A DNA stretch of 24,338 nt from Zygnema cylindricum (taxonomy: Eukaryota > Streptophyta > Zygnematophyceae > Zygnematales > Zygnemataceae). Location of the stretch: positions 7,501 through 31,838 of the forward strand of contig JBBHKE010001294.1 of the NCBI GenBank assembly GCA_037447655.1, in the 5' to 3' direction. Made by a program: the position numbers and the translations under genes. Numbering within the stretch: the stretch's first letter is position 1; every line of letters starts with the position of its first letter. The notes beneath the pieces were generated by a model, which ran no database searches, had not been told where the DNA came from, and saw only the letters and a list, made by a program, of their open reading frames with translations. This document shows positions 18,123 through 24,338 of this stretch, in pieces.

Positions 18123-19184
18123 GCGCTATGGAATTTCATGTGGAGGTTCGAATGGATTCATGGATTGGGGGAGTGAACGAATGGATATAATGTAAGTGAT
18201 GTAAAAGACTCACTGAGTGGCGGGTACAAGCACTGACAAATGGTCGGCGGATCGTGAAGCGATCCGATGTTGAATAAACGAAATGTTGAAACAGGCACCG
18301 CCGGTACTGCGCAATTGCGACGCAAACAGGACAACGCAACTGCGGTTATTTTGGATGAATATGCGCCGCCGGTACGGAGCAGCTGCGACGCAGACGAGTC
18401 AACGCAGCTGCGCTTACCTTGATACGATCCGCACGGACAAAGCAGCTGACGCAGCTGCGGATAATATGACTTGTATAGATTGTTAGTAATGATATTTACT
18501 TAGTGGTAGCTTGGTTTTTGACATACGAAGATTGTGCAGATGTCGTTGTAAATATTATGTACAACACATGTTTGTCTCTTTGCTAATTAATTATTAGGGT
18601 AGATTTGTTCGGTCTGACATACCTCGAACTAATCCGGTATACTTACAATTGTTTAGGTAGATGGTAGATACCGTACAGCTGGTATGCCTCCGTACTTTCA
18701 GTAGTGAACTCTCTGAGTATAACTTGTAGGACTTAGAATATTTTGAGTATCACAGTTAAGTTTAATCAAAGCAATGGCAACTGTTTTTTGCATCTTTGAC
18801 CTGTTGGTGTGATCACCCTGTTTGGTGCTTTCATGTGAAACTTTGTGAAATTATTCTATGATATAGAATATATATGTGTGTGCAATTTCATTCTATTCTG
18901 TTATCTCTGTAATATTCTGTGTGTGGTCTAAGTGGATAGTTTGTGAAGTTGTCAACTGTTTTTGTGAAACTCTGGAGCTTATATCTTCTAGATTCCTTCG
19001 TGGATTTGGCTTTAACTTTTGGAGCTTATAATGTCTATAGTATACTGCCTATTGGTGCAGTTTGAGGGTATTTTATTTATTGTGGAGTAATCTGTGCTGT
19101 CTGAAACACAACTCTTTGAAGGGTAGTCTGTGGTGCTTCCGAGGGTAATCCATGGCTGAAATAGGCTATGGACAACATTTACTA
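18118..19184. mobile_element. 1.07-kb unidentified insertion in the copia element
   Basis: The hexamer CGACAA occurs at 18112-18117 and 19185-19190, exactly at the points where copia coding text stops and restarts. If one copy plus the insert is removed, the second gag zinc knuckle and the protease leader join in the same codon frame. That is strong evidence for a real insertion with a 6-bp duplication. The insert has no recognisable protein. It has a GC-rich 68-bp repeat at one end, and near its ends the direct octamer GCTATGGA (18125-18132, 19165-19172). No inverted termini or poly(A) tail are evident, so its class is unknown. Confidence 0.65.
18248..18467. repeat. 68-bp GC-rich repeats with palindromic cores
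   Basis: Units at 18295-18362 and 18363-18430 are both 68 bp, followed by a partial third unit from 18431. Each has a CGCARYTGCG-type core. The self-complementary forms are CGCAATTGCG in unit 1 and CGCAGCTGCG in units 2 and 3. They are preceded by a perfect 7-bp hairpin (CGGATCG/CGATCCG at 18248-18254/18260-18266). GC content is far above the surrounding AT-rich DNA. Confidence 0.85.
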
Positions 19185-19949
19185 CGACAAACTGAAGACT
19201 TATAACCTGGTTTTCCACAGCTGTAACAAATAATATTTTTCTTGAAGTTTCAGTTTCTTTCTTTTTAAATCTACAATCAGCAGTCCGATGATTGGTTTTC
19301 CCACATATAGCACAAGCGGTTACTGACTCAGTGCGTTTTACTGACTGTTTGCCTTTGACATAAAGAGCTGAAATTGACTCTTTTTCCTCCTTTCTTTTGA
19401 TTTCAACTTCTTCTTGAATGAAATGTTGACATACTGCATCAAAGTCTACAGTAGGTTGACTTTTAAAGCCGTGATCATCATAGCATACTATGATGGTAAT
19501 GACCTAAACAGTGTAAAGATCAAATCATCATCATTCAGTTTTGTGCCGACTGCGGCTAGTTGTAATTTAAGCTCTTTCAGTCTATTTATATAAGTTTCTA
19601 TATTATCCCAACTCTCCATACTAAAATCCAGCAATTGATTTATTAATTGCATAATATTTGAAGGATTAATACGCGTATGTACAGTCCTTAACTTATCTCA
19701 CATAGCTTTAGGTTTTTCTAACTCAACTATGTGTAAAAGTTGACTGTCTTCCACTGCTAGAAAAATTAACGTCGCTGCCTCTTCTTCCCTTCTATCATAT
19801 CCTTTTGCCGCTAGAGCTTCAGTAGGTTCAGTTCAGTGCCTGCAACAATACCCCAGTAATTCTTATATTTTAAAATGCGGGTCATCTTAGCTTTCCATAG
19901 TAAATAGTTACTACCATTAAATTTTCGGATGTCTGTAATTTTTCCTAGT
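19185..19949 (-). pseudogene. Copia gag, frameshifted
   Basis: Begins just after the primer-binding site with the N-terminal text typical of Ty1/copia nucleocapsid precursors (FNGSNYLLWKAKM). Several breaks follow: a 5-base tandem duplication near 19835, a TGA replacing a conserved Trp codon at 19698-19700, and a frame change near 19480. Two CCHC zinc knuckles lie at the end. The first (19273-19314, minus) keeps the C-x2-C-x4-H-x4-C spacing. The second (19187-19228) is in another frame because of one extra A in an A run, and has Tyr in place of His. Packaging function is therefore lost. Confidence 0.85.
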
Positions 19950-19961
19950 GCTCCGATACCA
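19950..19961 (-). promoter_or_regulatory. Primer-binding site for initiator tRNA-Met
   Basis: TGGTATCGGAGC directly follows the 5' LTR. It differs at one base from TGGTATCAGAGC, the standard plant copia site complementary to the 3' end of cytosolic initiator tRNA-Met. Animal and yeast initiator tRNAs have different 3' ends, so this supports a green-lineage host. Confidence 0.9.
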
Positions 19962-20524
19962 TGTTGAGATTATGAAGAAGTGGCCATAGGATTGATCAAT
20001 TACAAGACACGAAGCTAGGGAAAACAATTCTCTAAATGAGAAAGCAAAGCTTAATTACTGAACAAGAAAGAAGATAGATTAATTCCACGACAAAATAAGC
20101 ATTCAGTGCAAAACTAGCAGGGAAAAATTGGAGAGAATAATTCGATTGATGATTTTTTAATGCATAGCTTTGGTACATTTTTATATGCGTAGGTGTCGTG
20201 TAGACCTATGCAACTTGCGTGTCACGTAAAGAAATAGAATCTAACTTGTGACACACGTAGACCAATGAAAGACCGCCAAGTACAAAATGTCCGCATGCTT
20301 TTTCGTCACGAATACTCAAAATTTACGGCTACTTGACTTCCCGTACACTACAAGTCAAGGACCACGTTTTCACGAAAAACTTGACGTCTACGTATATGTA
20401 CCTTCACGTCTATCAACTATACATATAACTAACAAAACTCCGGTTGACTTCTCTCTCTTGTAACAACTTTGACCAACTTTGACTTTCTGGTCTTTCGCTG
20501 AAAATGGACGCAGAAATCTTAACA
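19962..20524 (-). repeat. 5' LTR of the copia element (563 bp)
   Basis: Starts TGTTGAGATT at the internal side and ends AATCTTAACA at 20524, next to the duplication ATAAT. It contains a TATA-like motif on the minus strand (complement of TTTTTATATG, 20178-20187). Close to its outer end are three W-box sequences, TTGACT (20444-20449), TTGACC (20469-20474) and TTGACT (20479-20484), in the U3 region. Such sites bind WRKY factors in plants, and some plant copia elements are stress-responsive through similar sites. Confidence 0.95.
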
Positions 20525-20529
20525 ATAAT

Positions 20530-21117
20530 GGCAATCATCACTAATGGAAAGGCTAAATTTGATTTTTCCCTTTTATATTTAATTTCGTTTCTCAAAAACT
20601 TTACAATTGGATTCCATTTCCATGCCGCGTGTCAAACTTTGATTGGCTAAAAGTTCTCTGCATCTCATTTTCCTTAAAACTCCACCGACATTTTCTTAGA
20701 AAGATCCACCATATCACCATCTTTTCCTATTGCCTAAATGCCAATTGAATTCTAGTATTTTACATTCATTCTCTTTTTTAAGCTTTTCATTTATACATTG
20801 ACGGACATAAGAAACAATAATGTATTCAAAATCCCCATTTTTTTGGTCTCTTTCCGTGCAAAATGAGCTAATCTTAGCTAAAAGAACCCTATCGAAGAAG
20901 CAAGGAAAAAAAAATGACTAAACACTTGCGACTTCCTACAGCGCGCCAAAATGTAGCGATGCTCACAGGTTGGCTACAAATGTCACGCAACGGTCCAGAA
21001 TGATCTAAAGCAGACCTTGTCGTTTTCACGCTATATTATAACTGCTGCGTGGCGGCTCAGTACTCGTTACAAATTCCTCTTGTAAATCAGCAAAGATGAG
21101 AAAACAGCTTTGGGAAT
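20530..21117. other. Intergenic DNA and probable 3' UTR of the DUF3339-like gene
   Basis: 20530-20930 is AT-rich with nothing recognised. 20930-21117 is less AT-rich, lies just past the stop codon of the minus-strand gene and is plausibly its 3' untranslated region. No clear AATAAA signal was seen. Confidence 0.45.
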
Positions 21118-21804
21118 TCAGCCACATTTGACAAACTGATCGAACGTTCGGATTTTCATCATCACGGCAGCAAGAGTGGCGAACGGATGAGATTCAATTC
21201 GTCCCACAAATGAATTAAACGGTAAAGTAGGCCGACAGTTGACGCGCAGTTTGGGTCCGGGATTGCCGGCGAGCGCGAGAAGGTACGCCGTCAGAACCAA
21301 TAGGAGGCCGAATACGACCGCGTGGACCAGTACGGACGCTAGAGTGGTTCGCCAGGTACGGAACTCCACTGGCTGGTCGGATCCCGGGATCTGCAGACAG
21401 TACAGTGGCAACACCACGTCAGCAAAAGTCTGCGACGATCGTACGGTCACAAATCATGGCATGGTGGTACACTGTACAATTGTGGTTCGAAACCAATTTA
21501 ACCATGCGGAGTCAATTTACCAAACATTGTATTAAAACTAATAACTCCTTGATGACAATTACGATGGGCAGTGTAGTAAAGGCTTCAAAAAAAATAAAAA
21601 ATAAACCACAATAGAAATATAGGATAGTGTAGTGTGACATTTAGCAATTAGCATTTTATATTTTCATAGGTAATGAAACAGCAACAATATCATTGTAAAC
21701 CAGATACACACTATTACTAGTGCCATACAACCGACCTGCAGGAGCACTCCTGGCGACAATGCGATGAAAAGGAGCACTGCGATGAGGAGGCTGATGAGAT
21801 CCAT
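21118..21804 (-). CDS. DUF3339-family small membrane protein (two exons)
   Basis: Exon 1 is 21736-21804 (23 codons, MDLISLLIAVLLFIALSPGV then LLQ). Exon 2 is 21118-21390 (90 codons plus TGA). The 345-base intron has GT/AG ends and is phase 0: CAG|GTCGGT at the donor, CTGTCTGCAG|ATC at the acceptor. The joined protein, about 113 residues, has the plant DUF3339 signature: a first hydrophobic helix ending SPG-L-x-Q, then IPGS, VEF, a Thr-rich turn, and a second helix beginning LVHAVVFGLLLV. The family comprises plant proteins of about 70 residues, mostly uncharacterised, with two predicted membrane helices. This copy has about 45 extra residues after the second helix, so either it is extended or a further intron was missed. 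The start has A at -3 and G at +4 (ACCATGG). A TATA box lies 124 bp upstream. Confidence 0.85.
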
Positions 21805-21927
21805 GGTAGCAGTTAAGCGTAAACTGCGGAAACGTTAAAGAGTCTCGGGCTATGAGGGATGGCGGGTCTTTTCAGAGAATCCGAGGATCTTCGACAGAAC
21901 TTGCGATTTAGAATTGTCAGACGCGCG

Positions 21928-21935
21928 TTTTATAT
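21928..21935 (-). promoter_or_regulatory. TATA box of the DUF3339-like gene
   Basis: ATATAAAA on the minus strand, in the context GAGATATAAAACGCGC, lies 124 bp before the start codon. With a usual 30-bp offset, transcription would begin near 21898 and leave a leader of about 95 bases. The surrounding sequence is GC-richer than the flanks. Confidence 0.7.
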
Positions 21936-22431
21936 CTCGACTGGGTAGGCGGGATTTCACATTTTGCGGGGGATGTGACATATGGTTTCAATCATTGACT
22001 GCCAATTTTCAACGGGATAGGACGGCGACAGATTCGATTGCCGCGGCCGTCTGCATGTTTCCACACGTTCCCTGGAAAGGTACAGTGGTCCATGCAGCGC
22101 CAATTATTATTGTAGCACCAATAATGCTAACTGTACTCTACCGTACGCATGATGCTAATGTACTTGACAAGTGTACGGTTTGCAATGCTACAGGTAAGTA
22201 CTGTGCATCTCGCTGTACAGTCTGTACTTTCCTTTTTTGAGTTGAATTGGGTTCGAATGAGAGAATTTGATACGCATTCTTTGATTACAGGGTTTATCGA
22301 TACTAGCAAATCTTGAATTTTTAGTGTTGATTACAAAATATCTGCGCCCTTATATTTTGACCTATTAACGTAAAATAGACTGATAATTTGTTTTTTTTAC
22401 CTTTAAGCTAACATAGTACAACACTGTACTG

Positions 22432-22577
22432 TACACCGCCATTCGTTATTAGCGTTATGAACGCTAAATAAGCACCCACAAAATTTGACCCCAAAACCTG
22501 ATATAGAATCAATAACGCTAATTTTTCTTTTTTACGTTAATTAAGGTTTTGGTAAATTAGTGTTAATAAGGGTGGAC
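22432..22577. mobile_element. Possible short relative of the TACACC-ended MITEs
   Basis: TACACCGCCATTCGTTATTA at 22432 matches the left TIR of the element at 2775 at about 21 of 27 positions. A weak opposite end (TTAGTGTTAATAAGGGTGGA, ending near 22577) could close a 146-bp element. The right end is poor, so this may be only a single surviving terminus. Confidence 0.4.
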
Positions 22578-22977
22578 TTCCATTTGCGAAAAAGTGGGTT
22601 TTTTTAATGACGCCCGTACCGTTTCGTTCAGGTCCATACATAAGGTTTTTTTTTAGGAAAACAACATTACAAAAAAATGTCCAAGGTTGTAGGCGTAAAT
22701 TCGGACCGTCAGATTATATTACACTTTTTATCCGACACGCCACGTCACCAACCCTACAGTTGGTTAAAACCGTGCACAGGGAGGACAGTTCTCGAAGACA
22801 AAACGTGTAAAAATAGGCCGCTTGGAAAAGGTAAATAATAGTTGCGGGCGACCCGATGCTTTGCCCTTCGGTTGCCAAGGGCCTTTCGTTTTTGTACACG
22901 CGGACCAACAGGAGCGTCACAATTTGTCGTAGGAGTTACATATACTCCACGTAACAATCCGTTTCCGGTAGTGTACG

Positions 22978-23096
22978 GATATTGATAACACGACAGCGTG
23001 GCGTGATGTGACGGATCGCACGCGCAAAAATTAAAAGTACGATACTGTACGTTACTGTACTCTACAATATCGATAACACGACATTTTGGCGTGACG
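22978..23096. repeat. 31-bp direct repeat, 88-bp offset
   Basis: 22978-23008 and 23066-23096 match at about 25 of 31 positions around GATAACACGACA and TGGCGTGA. Function unknown. Confidence 0.7.
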
Positions 23097-23895
23097 TTGA
23101 ATTTGTTTGGACGTGAATCGCCCTTGACGTCAACTTACGTCAACATAAACGTCGTTATGTGATTAATGCTGCTGTACAATTAAGTCCCGATGACTCAAAT
23201 CCGTCCGTACCAAACCATCCTTGACGTCGTAGACCGCGGGTCAACTGTCGCAATCACTTTGTCGTCGTCGCTGTACTGTACTGTAGTGTAGAGGTTTGGA
23301 ACCGTCCTGTCAAGGGTACAAACTACAAAGAATCCATCGTCGCCGTCAGCCTATACCCACCGGAGCATTTGATTTTCCGAAACTGATCGGAAAACGTACA
23401 CGTTTCGACGTCATCAAACATAGGGCGCGAAAACAAACCTCCAGTATTGAATGTTCGAAGGACGACGACGGCAGTTGTTTCGCGCGAGTGCAATGAAATA
23501 GCCGTTCGATGTTGTTTTGGCTACGTCAGCTTTTCGGCGAAATACAATACTGTACTTTAACCCGACTTTTACATCCCGCAATATTTTGAGGATGCTCGTT
23601 TGTACGGTTTTCATAGAAAGTCGTACATTATTACAACGTCCGTCTGTTTCGGAAGTGAATTTTTTAGGCTAGTAATGAAAGGATCGCCGTTCGACAAATA
23701 GAAAGGAAGTTTCGCATGTACAAAGGATTTTAAAAGTTTCATAAATATCATAATTCAGAAAATCATCGGAAAATCATCGGAATGGGAAATGCTTCTGTGG
23801 GAATACGCTATGACCGGCGGTTGTGGACTACCTTGTCAACATCTCCCCTTGTCTCGTCTTGGAGAGCGAATCTGGTTCTCTTCCTGTCAACCAGT

Positions 23896-24034
23896 ACCTC
23901 TATCTCCCTTTCCCTCCCTCCCTCCCTCCCTTTCCCCTTCATCAATTCTAGATATTTTGAATATTCTATAGAGGAGAGGGAGAGGGAGAGGGAGAGGGAG
24001 AGGGAAAGGGAGAGAGAGAGGAGAGGGAGGGGAG
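23896..24034. repeat. CT tract / GA tract inverted structure with G-quadruplex motif
   Basis: A pyrimidine tract (about 23898-23937) is followed by the quasi-palindrome TCTAGATATT-TTGA-ATATTCTATAGA and then a purine tract (23971-24034). The two tracts are mutually complementary and could fold into one long imperfect hairpin centred near 23955. The purine arm has GGG at 23978, 23984, 23990, 23996, 24002 and 24008, separated by three bases each, which fits a G-quadruplex motif. It ends about 30 bp before the transporter exon. Confidence 0.8.
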
Positions 24035-24063
24035 AAGTAAAGTTGTTTGTTTTCTGACTGGAG

Positions 24064-24153
24064 GGTGAGAGGGAAGCTATTGCCAAGTATGCAATGACAG
24101 TCGGTGCCTTGGCCGCCCTCACATGTACCCTCCTCGGATCTCTCCTTCCCCAG
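24064..24153 (+). CDS. Exon of a plant cationic amino acid transporter (CAT-like), partial
   Basis: The open frame reads EAIAKYAMTVGALAALTCTL then LGSLLPQ. This strongly resembles the transmembrane segment of plant CAT-family permeases (APC superfamily) that ends in LPQ and is followed by PRILMAMARDGLLP. These proteins move basic and other amino acids across plasma or vacuolar membranes. The exon ends CCCCAG|GTACCT at 24153 in phase 0, the expected point in the family, and the next exon would lie beyond the window. The exact start is uncertain: an in-frame TGA at 24055-24057 sets the limit. AG dinucleotides at 24062-24063, 24068-24069 and 24070-24071 follow a pyrimidine-rich TTGTTTGTTTTCTGAC, so 24064 is a guess. 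No upstream exon was found in the window, so the fragment may be part of a gene with a very long intron or a captured piece. Confidence 0.65.
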
Positions 24154-24338
24154 GTACCTTTTTCTATCTGTTTTATGTGAAAGCTTTATCTTCTTTATGT
24201 CATTTGTCAACGTTATCGCACATTTTTATCAGAGTTGTGCTAGTTTAGGAAAACATTGCACCTTATTTAGTGTGGGTAAAATCGTACAAGGAAGCGTTAG
24301 TCACAGTCGAAAATATATATGTATCGAAGGGAGAGTGG
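24154..24338 (+). other. Start of intron downstream of the transporter exon
   Basis: AT-rich text beginning with the donor GTACCTTTTT. No further exon is visible before the window ends. Confidence 0.5.

Larger units (their letters stand above)
14936..20524 (-). mobile_element. Ty1/copia LTR retrotransposon, complete ends, internally dead
   Basis: A 5.59-kb element reading on the minus strand. It is flanked by the 5-bp target duplication ATAAT (14931-14935 and 20525-20529). The order gag, protease, integrase, (reverse transcriptase), RNase H is that of Ty1/copia. The LTRs differ at roughly 25 positions plus one 3-base gap by eye (about 95-96% identical), so the insertion is not recent. It cannot encode a working polyprotein: there are gag frameshifts, a foreign insertion, several stops, an altered integrase residue and a missing reverse transcriptase core. 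Any movement would need proteins supplied by an intact relative. Confidence 0.95.
21936..23895. other. Intergenic, repeat-bearing DNA between divergent genes
   Basis: No open frame here resembles a known protein. The 108-codon plus-strand frame at 21914-22240 overlaps the promoter of the minus-strand gene and looks like chance. GTAC words and ACTGT pentamers are dense (for example 22423-22434, 23036-23065, 23271-23290). A possible short mobile element lies at 22432-22577 and a 31-bp direct repeat at 22978/23066. I looked for upstream exons of the transporter gene and found none. Confidence 0.5.

Noticed and set aside
18283-18486. 67-codon plus-strand frame over the 68-bp repeats
   Set aside because: The unit length of 68 is not a multiple of three, so successive repeats would be read in different frames.
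21239-21535. 98-codon plus-strand frame opposite the DUF3339-like exon
   Set aside because: It is the antisense shadow of a well-supported exon and runs on into the intron.

Overview
This window looks like nuclear DNA of a green-lineage eukaryote, most likely a land plant. Three things point that way. A spliced gene at 21118-21804 (minus) matches the plant DUF3339 small membrane protein family. A single exon at 24064-24153 (plus) reads like part of a plant cationic amino acid transporter. A Ty1/copia retrotransposon has a primer-binding site that fits the 3' end of plant initiator tRNA-Met. I cannot name the species. Bryophyte or another non-seed plant is only a guess. No operons or bacterial features are present.

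Layout. 1-1705 is AT-rich intergenic DNA with a 14-bp minisatellite and two hairpins. 1706-2395 (minus) encodes an unrecognised, probably secreted acidic protein that ends in eight heptapeptide repeats; the underlying 21-bp DNA repeat carries an ACGT core in every unit. Behind its start codon lie a poly(A) tract and a CT-rich tract (as read on its strand). 2775-10132 is a gene-poor mobile-element region. It holds three elements sharing one TIR family (2775-3317, 3578-3796, 9898-10132), a 1.45-kb PIF/Harbinger-like non-autonomous element with about 180-bp terminal inverted repeats and TAA duplications (8176-9626), tRNA-like fragments and many local repeats.

10807-14679 is dominated by GA-rich (purine on plus) low-complexity arrays, about 2.3 kb in total. 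The long Ser/Leu/Pro-rich open frames there are artefacts. 14936-20524 (minus) is a Ty1/copia element with both LTRs, a 5-bp target duplication (ATAAT), PBS and polypurine tract. It is dead: gag is frameshifted, an approximately 1.07-kb foreign insertion splits the gag/protease boundary, two amber codons and one opal codon lie in the protease-integrase part, the first integrase Asp is Asn, and the whole reverse transcriptase core is deleted. Only the RNase H part is a clean reading frame.

20530-24338 is the genic end. The DUF3339-like gene (two exons, TATA box, good start context) points left. The transporter exon points right and its gene presumably continues beyond the window. About 2.1 kb of repeat-bearing DNA lies between them, including a long CT/GA inverted structure just upstream of the transporter exon. 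The genes show no evident functional link to one another.
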